DNA from: Schoenoplectus triqueter | Lineage: Eukaryota; Streptophyta; Magnoliopsida; Poales; Cyperaceae | Direction of reading: 5' to 3' | NCBI GenBank assembly: GCA_964058805.1 | Contig: CAXKVV010000853.1 | Location: forward strand, 1-36,340 | Length of the DNA: 36,340 nt | Part shown: one piece after another, positions 22,847-33,711 of the stretch | Numbering within the stretch: the stretch's first letter is position 1 | How the letters are laid out: the number at the start of each line of letters is the position of its first letter | The notes under the pieces: generated by a model | What the model saw: only the letters and a program-made list of their open reading frames with translations | The model's database searches: none | Told to the model about the DNA's origin: nothing | Program-made: the position numbers and the translations under genes

Positions 22847-24306
22847 TTATTTCTTTATTCAAGGCTCCTCTTTCACCATATAATTTATTGCTACAGCAAT
22901 ATACAATTCTCCACAGAAGATCTGTGATTAATACGTCAATCACATATCAATAACACGTATAACCATCATATTATCGTGTACAACAGCTTAGATACTGATT
23001 TCATTAGTACAGAATACAGATGCAATTCCACAGAAGTATTTGGTGCAAATAGTACTAGTGTTCAAAAAAAAATCCTAGCATCAGCATTAATATTATATAT
23101 TTATTAAATACAAATAATGACTAGAAACAGAACAAAATTTAATGCTAGGACTGCCATTCTTATGTTTAGTGGTGTTTTTATTGGTTCCTAGGTGTCATCA
23201 TCATCCACCATTTCTATTACTTGGTCAGTAGTTACCAATAACAACACAGCCTCATATGTACAAGGTATCGATTGGGCCTGGACATGCAAAAAGCACCATT
23301 ACAGTTATTTATCTTGATTCATTCAACTTATCATATTATCCTAAACACAGCCTCTCACAACCCCACCCCCCACCCCTCTCTCTCGCAGATAAAAGTTTAA
23401 TAAAAAATAATAACACAACTAGAACCATGATATAATAGAAAGAACCAATATAAATTCTAAATTTCATTATAAATATATCTTCAGCTGAAGAAAAAACTGA
23501 AATCTTAGTCCATTTTAGAACAATTGACCTATCAATCTCTAGATATAAACCTAAGAAAGAATTGAAAAATCCATCTGATGACAATAACCTTTTGGAAATG
23601 AAAAATCAGATGCCGAATATTCCAAATTAGATGCACGATTTTTAGCCAGTATGACAAAAGTTTAGTATATTTGTCAATTGCCAGTACAGTGATGTATCAG
23701 GTTCCAAAGAATTTTGTCTCTGGGTGAAAATATTCGAACCTCAAACTGATCGCTACAATAATTTTAATCAGGCAAAAACAAAGAATATCAATGGAAAAAT
23801 AAAAATACCAAATTTAATCCTGATCAATTGCTAGCAACCGAAACTTTCAGCTCTTACATATTAGTATGGGAATCAAATCCAAGTACACTCTCAAAGTTGG
23901 TTAATTTCCATAGTTCAGGAGCTAAATGATCCAACTATCTCTTATGTGACATAATATAATAAAGCTCCAACTTATTGTGTTCTTAAACCCTAGTAAGATC
24001 CCAAGTCCCGAACCAGTACAAATTGCATTTACATCCATCTCTTCTTCAAGATTGACTTGAGAGGAGATTAATGGCCTCTCTATTTGTACCAATGGAAACT
24101 CCTTCGGTCCATAAGCACGAAATATAGGTAACTAACAAAAGCAAAAGGAGGTTTGAGCTACAAAGAGGGAAATGGAAGACCAAGCTTCAAAGGACAGATC
24201 TCAAATCTCAGTACAGAAAAAATCCTAGATGACTCGTAAAGAGGGCGGACAAAACAAGAAAGGGGCTCCTCAAAGGAGATCCAAAATACGGAAGCAGAAA
24301 GCATAC
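22847..24306 (-). other. PIE1: Inferred 5' leader intron of PIE1
   Basis: On the minus strand a donor AG/GTATGC lies at 24307/24306. A possible acceptor CTGTAG ends at 22891, leaving a 44-nt leader exon (22847-22890) ahead of the ATG. The intervening 1.4 kb is AT-rich and non-coding. Short inverted words TCCTAGCAT and ATGCTAGGA lie near 23076 and 23142. Without transcript data the exact acceptor is uncertain. Confidence 0.45.
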
Positions 24307-24458
24307 CTGAAAAAGTCTCACTGGTGTGATAGGTGCCTCCTTGCCGGAGCTAAATTGTCGTCTCTTCGATTTTGCTTTAGGTTAGGGTTTTCGTTCTCTC
24401 TTTTCGTAAAATCGCGAGGAAGCAACGAGAATTTTCTTTTTTTTTCCTCGAGCAACTC
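24307..24458 (-). other. PIE1: Inferred PIE1 5' untranslated leader exon / core promoter
   Basis: On the minus strand this is a pyrimidine- and AAAACCCTAACC-containing segment typical of plant leaders, ending at the donor CAG/GTATGC. It abuts the target duplication of the transposon at 24459-24467, so the insertion lies inside the leader or immediately upstream of the transcription start. The exact start cannot be placed from sequence. Confidence 0.45.
24382..24390 (-). promoter_or_regulatory. Telo-box (AAACCCTAA)
   Basis: AAACCCTAA on the minus strand is the plant telo-box, found near transcription starts of many housekeeping and cell-cycle genes, often together with upstream site II elements. 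It lies about 70 bp from the transposon insertion point, in the inferred PIE1 leader. Confidence 0.6.
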
Positions 24459-24467
24459 GAAGCAGAT
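24459..24467. repeat. 9-bp target-site duplication, left copy
   Basis: GAAGCAGAT occurs here and, identically, at 34194-34202, directly outside the two inverted termini. A 9-bp duplication is characteristic of the Mutator superfamily. Confidence 0.9.
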
Positions 24468-24664
24468 GGAAAATTTTCATAAAGGTCCACAGAAACAACT
24501 GATTTTACAGACGGGGTCAATCACCCTTAAAAATTTCACAGAGTCCAAGACGTAAGTATTCTCTGATTGAAAATTTTCATAAAGGTCCACAGAAACAACT
24601 GATTTTACAGACGGGGTCAATCACCCTTAAAAATTTCACAGAGTCCAAGACGTAAGTATTCTCT
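24465..24664. repeat. 100-bp tandem duplication at the MULE tip
   Basis: The unit starts at GAT (the last bases of the target duplication) and runs through the MULE terminus to ATTCTCT. It occurs at 24465-24564 and 24565-24664 with one difference (G versus T at unit position 4). The next bases after copy 2 are again GATT. Confidence 0.95.
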
Positions 24665-24814
24665 GATTCTCACTTACTTTTGTTTAGCTTTTGTAGGTGT
24701 AGAACTCAGTAATCATTGATCAAATTTAGGATTACTTGTGTCTTTAAATTTATTTTTGAAAATAGTACAAAATGTATAAGTAGAATATTTATCTCATACA
24801 TTATGAAAAATAAT

Positions 24815-24898
24815 AATGATTTAGCGACAGGGGTTGGTTTTGAGGCGCTGAGTTTGAGAGAGGATGTAAGTTCGATCTCTTTGTCGCACATTTTTTTT
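24815..24898 (+). repeat. tRNA-like (SINE-head-like) module in left arm
   Basis: GATTTAGCGACAGGGGTTGG resembles a pol III A box region, and TAAGTTCGATCTC about 40 bp downstream resembles a B box (GGTTCGANNCC). A T-run follows. Its inverted partner in the right arm reads GGTCTAGCGATAGGGGGGTT with GAGTTTGATCCCC, closer to tRNA-derived plant SINE heads. It does not fold as an intact tRNA. Confidence 0.45.
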
Positions 24899-24902
24899 AA
24901 TT

Positions 24903-24935
24903 CTTAGGGGTGAAACTATTACTTGCGCCTCTAAA
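24903..24935. repeat. Palindromic module, left-arm copy
   Basis: CTTAGGGGTGAAACTATTAC then TTGCGCCTCTAAAG is one copy of the TTAGGGGCGCAA...TTGCGCCCCTAA imperfect palindrome that occurs four times in the right arm. A truncated half (ATTACTTGTGTCTTTAAA) is seen at about 24730-24748. Confidence 0.7.
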
Positions 24936-25107
24936 GTATACAGTTCCAACCCGTGACTTGTTGGCCCATATTTCTCAAAAAATCTTATTTCTATCATTTT
25001 CTTCAAACTCACCCTCACTTTTTATCCTTTCTCTTCCGAAATTTTTCTCTCTCCACAAATCCTAAACCCTAATTTCACATTTCTCTCTCAAAAACCCACC
25101 TACATAA

Positions 25108-25824
25108 TGTTTATTGTTAGTTTTTACACCGGAGGATCCATCCAAAATGCTTGCATGGTGTTCATTACTCGAAAAAAATATCGATAATTTTATGATGCAT
25201 ACCGACATAAAACTTACTCCTCCGGTAATGTTCTATACCGAGTTACAACTTTTGAGTAATGATACTTGAAGACTTATGGTTAACCATTCGGTCCAACCGA
25301 GTACTTTTGCAATGATTGAATTGTATGTTGAACTTAAAATCCGTTGGAATACACCAAACGAAGATTGTACGAGTGGTAGTCAAGGTCATGAAACCCTAAA
25401 CGCATATGTTAAGCCAATATCAAGTACAATGCCCGATGCATCATTTGGTACTAATAAAAAACTATCGGTCCTAGAAGAAGAAAATAATATTGATGATTTG
25501 GAATTTAATATTGGATTGGATGACATTAATCCGGAGGAACGGGTTGAGAAGTTAGTAAGCCAAGATACAACTTCAATTGACAACACGTGTGGTAATTATG
25601 GTTTCATGAATATAAATTTCACACCTTTCGAAGATCCAAATTATAATTCGGAAGAGAAATTGTATGAGACCATGACATCATGTCCATTAAGAAACCGATC
25701 AGATTCACATATGGTTGCTTCGTGGAATAATATTAATGTGATCGTCGATATAATTGGTGATTGTAATTACTTCGACGATGAAGGTGTTGGGATTCGGAAT
25801 ACTCAAGCTGCGGAAAGATCGTAG
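25108..25824 (+). pseudogene. Decayed MURA transposase, N-terminal part
   Basis: The first segment reads MFIVSFYTGGSIQNACMVF to a stop near 25186. A shift of frame then gives FMMHTDIKLTPPVMFYTELQ, one stop near 25267 and a long open stretch to 25824 containing STFAMIELYVELKIRWN and an acidic tail. This is the layout of the N-terminal region of plant MuDR-type transposases: a GG-containing start, a [DN]-rich middle, then an IELYVE-like block. The frameshift and stop show it is non-functional. It is continued, after a nested insertion, by the fragment at 27853. Identification is by recollection of family pattern. Confidence 0.6.
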
Positions 25825-25831
25825 AACAAAA

Positions 25832-25988
25832 ATTTTACTTCTACTTAAGTTAGGGATTAAAGTATGTCGGATAATTACCGAGAGATACAGACATTTAATC
25901 ATTTACAAAAGACGTAAAATATTATTTTACTTCTAACTTAAGCTTAGGGTTAAAGTGGTATGTCGGATGATTACCGAGAGATACACAC
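25832..25988. repeat. ~91-bp tandem duplication inside the MULE
   Basis: TTTTACTTCTACTTAAGTTA with TATGTCGGATAATTACCGAG (25832 onward) recurs in diverged form from 25923 as TTTTACTTCTAACTTAAGCT with TATGTCGGATGATTACCGAG. Confidence 0.7.
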
Positions 25989-26071
25989 CTCTTTAAACCT
26001 TTTATTGATCTACTCCATGATTGATTTCTAAAATATTAATCTACTTAACAATTAAATAGATTAATATAAGA

Positions 26072-27855
26072 TGTTATACCTCGCTTCCAAATTTTAATTG
26101 GAATGAAAATCGGCTTGTCTCGGAGCACCAAACGTCTGATGCCTCTGTAGGTTATTCATCATGATTGAGCAGAGAGCGGCTTATTTCTTTTGCCAGAAAT
26201 ACTATAAACCGTGGTTTTTCACAAAAACACTATTCACCCGAGAAAAAGACGAAATAGTACTATTCACGACTCGTAGTAATTCTATTTCACAAATATGCAG
26301 AAATACCACAACTTTCGTAAAAACACTATTCACCGATCCCATGAATTCTAAAACAACCGTATACCGAGAGAGAGAAAGTAGAACTGATTTGGTGTAGCTT
26401 TCTCTCTCACCCTACCCCTCTATTTATAGAAAATGTGAGATTGACAAATTACCAAAATACCCTCATGAATAGTAGGGAGGTTCCAATGTGAAAAGACCAA
26501 AATACCCTTAAAATTCATCCAATTTATCAAAATGTCATTGGGCTTTTTGGCCAAATTACCGAAATACCCTTGGGCTTTTGGCCAAATTACCAAAATACCC
26601 TTGGAAGTCGGCATAGGCTTTTCATGGGCCTTTTTGGGCTTTTCAATTTTGGGCTTTTCGGATTTTGGGCTTTTAATTATTAATTAAGACTTTAATTACA
26701 AATGGGCTTTAGCCCATAATTCAAATTCATAATTAACATTTAAAATTCAAATCAAATATATATAATTGTCATCTACAATTATATTTTTTTCGGTTGTTAT
26801 TTTGGCGAATTTATACGATGTGTCCAACACGTTATAAATTCAATATGATTTTTGCTTCTTGTCATATCTATGACAAATATAATTATATCATATATAATTA
26901 ATTATAATCATCTTATTATTAATTATAAATAATTTATAATTAATCAATAAGATTCTCCGATTAACTCCTATACGGTGTGACCCGACAGATCCGTGTAATG
27001 TTGTATAGAGTTAAAATCGTTTTAACTTCTATAATCATAGGAGGCATCTGGCAGAATGTACTATGACCATCCAATTATACATATGATGATGTACTGTACA
27101 ATATCATGATCCAGTAAACTATTTACTTGTGTTTAATTCTTTTGTCTCATAGCTATCAGATCAGTTTCAAGGTAGATGTGTGTCATCATTGCAAACTTAA
27201 TCTTTTCTTGATCCTGAGAAATTATCAAATATAATTACTCTTGTAATTATACTGCTAGCAGATAATTTTACTCTATCAAGGGGCCCAGTGATGCTATAAC
27301 TCGTATAGAAATACGAGGGACAATAGTACTTTTGGCAAACCATCTCTTCCTCCGCATAAGTTATGTATACCGAAGAGCTACCTTTACCTTTTACAGATAA
27401 CGTTTGGTAGAAATCACATACATACATATCTTATGTAGGAAAGATGAATACCTCATACTTTAGAATTTAATACTGAACGAAAATATTAATGACACGAACA
27501 CAATTCCATTTAATATTTCATTCGGGGTCTATCAAATACGATGTTCCTAGAACATCTATCTATGTGATTAAAATGACAATTTTTTGTCTATGGTCTGTAA
27601 AACTTGACCATCATTTAATCCACATACTAACCTGATAACGGTTAATTAGTATTCCTGCTAATTATCTTGGTTAGTGACTTTTAAGAGTATATTCTATATT
27701 ATGAAGTTTCACAATTCCAGTCATGAACTCAGAATGATTCATAAATTCAATAATACTCAAGGAAACAAAATATCGTTTAAATATCCAATTCATGAATAAA
27801 ACTTTATATAACCAATTTATCGTATTATTGACTTCAAGATTATTACAAACTAACA
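26072..27855 (-). mobile_element. Probable solo LTR nested in the MULE transposase
   Basis: On the minus strand the segment runs from TGTTAGTTTG at 27855 to GGTATAACA at 26072, giving TGTTA...TAACA termini typical of LTRs. A canonical TATA box (CTATAAATAG, 26420-26429) lies about 1.4 kb into it, followed by a CT-rich start region. No gag-pol or second LTR is present. It separates the two halves of the MURA relic, as expected for an insertion. The flanking 5-mers (TAAGA and GAAGG) match at only three of five bases, so the target duplication has decayed or the ends are slightly misplaced. Confidence 0.5.
26537..26600. repeat. Two tandem ~33-bp GGCCAAATTACC repeats
   Basis: TGGGCTTTTTGGCCAAATTA then CCGAAATACCCT is followed at once by TGGGCTTTTGGCCAAATTAC then CAAAATACCCTTGG. 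A related AAATTACCAAAATACCCT occurs at about 26444. These lie upstream of the TATA box of the probable LTR (minus orientation) and could be promoter repeats. Confidence 0.65.
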
Positions 27856-28345
27856 GAAGGGTATGTCACGGAAGATGGTTTGGCACTGGGATAGTACTTT
27901 CGGTCGAAGAATAATCTCAAATAGGTTGTGCATGATTTTCACATCAAAGAGAACCACATATTTAAGAAAAGAAAGTCAAATAAAAGTGTGTATACAATCA
28001 AATGTACCGACTAAAATTGTTATTAGAGGTTATATGCATCGAGAATGCTAAGTAATGATACTTTCATAATTAATACAAGATAAGATTCTCATAAATGTGT
28101 TATGTCGGGGGATAGACTGAAGCATTCGTACTTAACATCCTCATTCATGGCTTCTTTAATCCGAGAAAATATAACAGACAATGTTTGGTTTACTATAAAG
28201 GATATCAAGGTTGTCATCGAGTAGAGATGTAGTTTTAAGGCACCTTACTTGATGTGTTGGCGGATAAAGAAAATCGCAATCGCATAATTATTCGGAGGAT
28301 GAAGACAAATTTATGATTTAATTATATCATTGCTCTATGCCATAT
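27853..28345 (+). pseudogene. Decayed MURA transposase, middle part
   Basis: One frame read through stops gives LTEGYVTEDGLALG, YFRSKNNLK, VVHDFHIKENHIFKKRKSNK, SVYTIKCTD, SHKCVMSGD, SYLTSSFMASLIRENITDNV, IKDIKVVIE and APYLMCWRIKKIAIA, then LFGG and a degraded SY..L block. This order matches MuDR-type transposases: the F-x-SK-x-LK start, IKENH, a C...H-C region, then the I..dI....Y..yWkAw segment before the catalytic DDE domain. At least six in-frame stops are present. The catalytic domain that should follow is absent, replaced by unrelated sequence. Confidence 0.65.
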
Positions 28346-28649
28346 AAAAAATAATTTTTTCAGCATTCAGAATAAGATGTACGAAGAGAATCCTTACTCC
28401 GTACTCCTTTTATAAGGAGATTGAAAAAACCGTTTAAAACGTTTATATGTCAAAAATTGTTTCAATCCTTACTCATCTGTCTTTTAAAATAAATTTGCAC
28501 CGTCTGATTAAATAATCAGTTATATCTAAATCGTTGATTTTTTATTTAAACAAGATATCTGGTCTAAAGCTTGCATATTCCCGAGACTATTTTAAGTTTC
28601 AAACCCAAGCTCTACTTTTCTCACGCGTAAAAAAAAGGTCTTCGGGGCT
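28346..28649. other. MULE interior, nothing recognised
   Basis: Sequence between the MURA relic and the pyrimidine-rich block. No further transposase motif is seen. Confidence 0.4.
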
Positions 28650-31600
28650 CGTGAGCCAACCACCTTACTTTTCTCTGCTCTTTTCTGTATGAAACTATTT
28701 TTCTTCGCTCTCGAGTCTCGACCTTTTTCTCTCTTTCGATGCTCTCTCGATCGAGATTTTTTAGACCCATCGCTACTCTCATTTACTCATCGATTCTAAT
28801 GCTCTCTCTCTCTCTCACCTCCATCGCTAGCCCTCACTCCTCTGCTTTGTCATGCGCATCAGCTTCGCTCTATTGCACGTATATGTTTTGTTGCTCACCG
28901 ATTGTAGCACCACTTATTTCACCTATTGGGCACCTCAGGTTTCTCGCTTGCAATTTCCTTCCTGGATCTCTCGCTTGAATGCTCTTAGATGGTGACTTAT
29001 TTCGGCCATCACAGATTCCATGTTAGGCTTCTTCTTCTCATTACTCACCGAGGAGCAGCGCCTACTCGGCTTGGTCCCTCAATCTCTGCCCTCCACTTCA
29101 CTATACCCCTCTCTTTTGATTTACCGCCCTGTCCGCTTTCAGTCTGTCCCATCGCCTCTGGATAGATTCACCTTCAAGCTGTCTTGCCAAGAAACTCACT
29201 GTGTACCTTGGACAAGGATAACCCTTCAATCACACTTCCAAACCGATAACGATCGATGAAGATGAGCTCTCAAAACTCAAACTAAAACTAGAGGCGATTC
29301 GAACTGCTCTGAAGAAGGATGTGTTGGGACTTGTTAGACAAGTATGATCAGCTCTAAATGAGAAAACTGAGGGACATTGAGTACCGAGACGAGGATGTGG
29401 TTGAGACCATACAGTTTGAAATATTGCGGGTCACCCGTTTTGAGGAATTTAAAATGGAGATTCTGCTTGCAAATGCTGGGAAGAGGAAGATAGAGATTTA
29501 TGATATGTTTTCTTCCCCATCAGGCTCACTAATTAGGAATATTACCAATATTTCAGACAGGTTTGTAACATTATCATCGTGTTCATTTGGCTCCCTTTTG
29601 TTCCCTCACGTACGTGTGTCAGGTCCAAATTTACTTATTCATTACTTAATTTTTGTTAAAAGCGTTGGTGTGATTTGCTCATTCCAATTGATAGTATCCA
29701 ATTAAGAGTGTGTTAGCCGGTTTGGTACTATAGGATCGTGGATTTGCAAACGGTGTGCCACAATTTCAAAGCATACATATAGTGCATGGGAAGTGATATC
29801 GACTTAATTATTTTTTTATATTATTAACGGAGATGAACACAAAATTGGAAGGATATTAGATCTTTTTTTTTAATTTATATCTAAGTACAAGGTTGAAGTG
29901 GAATAAAGGTAGCACCAATTTTAAATCGATTTATTTTCTAAATTTGGGGAAACAATGGAGATTTTATTCTTTTTTATTTTTCAGATTAATTTATGAGTTT
30001 TGCAAGACATTATGTGTGCTCGAGACACTTAACTATTGTTTTGGCTTTGAGGTTTGCCTTTTTAACTTATTTTTTTTCTACATGATATATTCTAATTTGT
30101 GAATTGTGTGGTAGATATAGGTCAATGGAAGAAGTTTGGTGTTGTAAAGCCGTCTTCAGGTTTGGGCAGACACCACCAATATTCAGAAGGTATTTACTAA
30201 ATGCTAATTATATATTTTTTATATTTGACTGGAACCTAGCCGTTTATATGATTCTTTTTTATTGTATTCTTTGGATATTGCATGCAATTTTATCTAATGT
30301 GTTTCCTATATTTCAATTTCACATCAAACAAGTTAAAGTGAGTTAAACATGAAATATTTGATTTTTGAAATGCTTCAATTTGCTTCATACCTTTCAAATT
30401 TGCAAATTTATGTATTAAGGATTTATTATTTTTCAGATTAGTATAAATCAAGTTATTCAATTATTTGGAGTAGAGCATCATGCTAGCTGCATGTGTGTGT
30501 TTTTTTTGAAGCAGTCTATTTCACATAATGTGGTGTCTAAATGAGATCATCTGAGCCTTTATTTTTTTATTACTTATTCCATTTTAAGTTCTAATAATTT
30601 ATTTTGATGGATGATTGTTCTTTACTTTGATCAATTAATCACACTTTTTGATTTTGCCTAATTTGAAAAAGAAATTTATATTCTGAGTAACTGAGTTGTC
30701 ACTTATTCATATAATCGATGAAGTGTAGCTGATTATGTGAAGATGATCTTTTATTGTATTAATATAATATTGTTGTTGTGCTGGTTTGTTTTAGCAAAAG
30801 TTTGGAAAGATATCAAGCTTTGAAAGCATAGAACACTCAATCTAAAGCTAACACAAAGGTTCATTGTGCTTCATGTCCATGCCTTCGTACTATTTAAAGC
30901 CATGAAAAATATTCTTTACTTCATACATTAATTGTCCATGCATCTTTCTTGCAGTGCATTTGATCCTTGCACAAGTTCTTCACATTTTCTTATGAAGTAA
31001 AAAGATTGGTAGTTTTTCATATATGTTAAAAAATTATTATAAAGTGAAAATATCATGATGTGGTACTAATGTAATGCATGTTTCTAGATACACACAACAG
31101 GAGCTATCTGAGGCAAGCTCGAAAAAGAGCAGATTTATATCCTAATAGCAGGGCCAAAGTAGCAGTAAGGGAAGCCTCCTGGCCGACCACATCCAGCCAA
31201 TTATAAAGCCAGTGACATGGATGACTCAAGAGCTGGCAATGCCTAGCAATTCCCTACACAACTTCCTCAACCGCATTAATATGAAGTCTTAGGGCTTAAT
31301 AATCATCAGTATCTTCTCTCCTAGCTGTCTTGGATGCAGAACCCTCCATCCAAAGGTATTGAGCTCCATTTTCATAATTACTTCATAACCTAAATAGCAA
31401 AATTGGTAACGATGGTAAGGGTATGTTTGTAAAAATCAGTATTTCGATTTGATTCTGTCTAATTCTGGTAGGGGTCTGTTCAACAAATTTCCAGGGTATT
31501 TGAAGGTCAGAGGCATTTATGTGAAGTCTATTTTTAACAGTTATGGCGTGCGCAACATTGTTATTTAACTAAAAGTTTTTATATTTTTTTAATGATTATG

Positions 31601-32120
31601 ATTTTTTGAGAGTTACATGTTGTTGTTTTTTTTCTTGCAGGGATGTTCTAGAATCCAAATTTTTTGGACTAAGTCTAAGTTTGTTTTCATAAAATAATGA
31701 AATCATATTTTTAAGTGATATTATTGGCCCATTTTCCTCTTGTATACTTTGTTTATTGCTTGTTATAATATTATCATGTCCAGTAGGGTACTTGTTTACC
31801 ATATTTACTAAAGTTGTCATGTTTGAATTTGATGTCAATGTTAAAGGTAAATTCTTATCTGACTAGATTCACTAAAATTTGATGTTCTATCTCAAAGTTT
31901 GTTTAATTGTTACTTCAATTAATATATCAATATGTAAAAGAGGTTTGTTTTGATGTGTATTCTTCTTTGCTTTATTAAAGTCTTCGATCTGATATTCTAT
32001 TTTAATTTATGTTATTTTTTATTTGTCTATGTGCAAGGTCATGAAGATGAGGCAAAAGTTGTGTCATCCCATATAAAGGATTAATGTGCAAGTCCGGGAG
32101 GGACATTTACTAGCAGGTTC
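28650..32120 (+). pseudogene. Possible captured and broken host gene inside the MULE (unidentified)
   Basis: The start is a CT-rich, promoter/leader-like block (28665-28830, with a CTCTCTCT run). Coding-like pieces follow: KPITIDEDELSKLKLKLEAI (about 29242-29345), then, after a frameshift, DKYDQL, a stop and MRKLRDIEYRDEDVVETIQF to about 29570, where CAG/GTTTGT looks like a donor. Further splice-like pieces lie at about 30117-30190, 31096-31354 and 32037-32117, each with AG before and GT after but with internal stops. I do not recognise the parent protein. Charged helical composition and exon-like borders suggest a Pack-MULE-type capture, but this could also be older neutral sequence. Confidence 0.3.
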
Positions 32121-33522
32121 ATGGGTATGTTCTTTCAATTCAAGATTGGTACACTATTGGTGACTTTGACTTTATTGCTTAAAAACTGATTTGAGCTTGA
32201 GATTGTACTAATCTCAGTATTAGAAACTCATTATACATTTATACTAAAACATTAGGCGATTGGTGTTGATTCATTGGTTTAATTCAAACCAGGCCGGTAG
32301 GCCTTTGCGTTGGTGTATTTTTTTTTTGAGGAATACCTTTGGGTTGGTGTATTATAAACCCAAATCAAGTAATCAACTGTTAAAACAATTATGATAGTGT
32401 ATTTGTCTTTGCTTTGTATTGGTTTTTATTCCTTATATTACTATTTAGTTGGCTAACTCATATTACTAAAAATGGAAATTTTTGCTGTCTAATTATGTTT
32501 AGATGACAATTTGTACAAATCTGTTGCATACAAAAATCTTCTTGATATTCGTTATATGCTATTTTCTTTGAGATGTATATGTTGCAAAAATATAATTCAG
32601 TACTTCTATTTTATGCTAAATGCTTTTTAGATTTTTCAAAAAATAGTTGTTGTTAGCCCTGATACGATGTAGAAAATTTGCTTTTCAGTTATAGCAGTCA
32701 TTTACTTCTTTTTTGCTAACACTTGAATTTGTGGTTATTATCAGTTTAAAATTTGTTAGTCTTTGACTCAATTTTTGTATATCTTAACACGTTTTTTGCT
32801 TTTTTAAATTTTAATAAAGAAAATTTATTCATAGTAGAGAAGAACGTAAGGCACGAATTATATTTGTTATGAGATAAAATGACCCTCATCTCTCACACAC
32901 ATGCATGCATACCTGACGAATCTTTTTATGTGAAGAATAGTGTCATTTAGAGTATTTAATTTTAAAAACTGGATTATATCATGTAAATGAATGCACTTAA
33001 GGTCACATGGATGTTTTGCATCGTATTGTCAAGTTTTGTATCTCATAACCCCACGTGCTTGCGGATTATGTATGTTTTGTTTTATGATTGTGGCAGTCAA
33101 ATAGCAAACTAGCTATTTAGGTTTATGAATTGATAAACTGTGAAGGATTTGAATTAGTGTGTAATTTTTTTTTGCAAACTATATATGATATATTTTTATT
33201 TTTATTATTTTATAATATTAACATCCCACTGCAACGCGTGGGCATTGGACTAGTACACATCAAACATATATTAGTGGGTGATACAAACAATCAGGACATA
33301 GCAGGCGCACATGCATTGCACCCCCAACAATGAAGGTAATACTATATTTTTTGTGTCAAATTAACAATTACGACTTCTATCACTCATTTACAATTTCAAA
33401 TTTTATTAACACGAATAATTAGCACGGGGCTGGTTCTTAAGAAGATGAATGTTGATCTATTATAAATTACATGTGTTATCTTATTTTTTTGTATCAGCCT
33501 ATTAAAAATTGCGTGTACTTTT
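32121..33522. other. MULE interior, AT-rich, nothing recognised
   Basis: No coding segment, RNA gene or strong repeat was seen. A short near-duplicate (TTGCGTTGGTGTATT and TTGGGTTGGTGTATT) occurs around 32305-32355. Confidence 0.45.
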
Positions 33523-33658
33523 TTTATGGAGCTTGATGTAAGATTAAATGTACTCTTTTATGGAGCTTGATGTAGGATTAAATGTACCATTTTATGGAGG
33601 TTAATGTACGATTAAATATATTTTTTTATAAAGTTTGATTGTATGATTAAATAAATAT
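33523..33658. repeat. Four tandem 34-bp repeats near the MULE right arm
   Basis: Units beginning TTTATGGAGCTTGATGTA start at 33523, 33557 and 33591, with a more diverged fourth at 33625 (TTTATAAAGTTTGATTGTAT). Each carries GATTAAATG/A. They sit just inside the right terminal repeat. Confidence 0.8.
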
Positions 33659-33711
33659 TTTTTTGGTTGAGATCTTCTTTAAAAAAGAGGCAAATTATAA
33701 TCAGATATAAA

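Larger units (their letters stand above)
24468..24960 (+). repeat. MULE left terminal inverted repeat
   Basis: Pairs with the right arm (33760-34193) in inverted orientation. Shared blocks are GGTCAATCACCC, AAAAATTTCACAGAG, AGCTTTTG[TC]AGGT, GTTGATCAAA[TC]TTAGG, GAAAATAGTACAA and TGTATAAGTAGAATAT, followed by the tRNA-like module and TATTACTTGCG. By eye identity is roughly 75-80 per cent. This arm differs from the right one by a 100-bp terminal duplication and by lacking most of the palindromes. Confidence 0.85.

Noticed and set aside
24229..24555. 108-residue plus-strand frame crossing the MULE boundary
   Set aside because: It runs antisense through the PIE1 leader and across the target duplication into the transposon, so it cannot be an ancestral gene. 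Its composition is not gene-like.
24815..24898. Functional tRNA gene
   Set aside because: Box A/B-like motifs are present, but the sequence does not give a credible acceptor stem and anticodon arm. It is better read as a SINE-head-like module.
28739..29259. 79-residue frames in the CT-rich block
   Set aside because: Ser/Leu-rich low-complexity translation of a pyrimidine-rich segment; more like a leader or promoter than protein.
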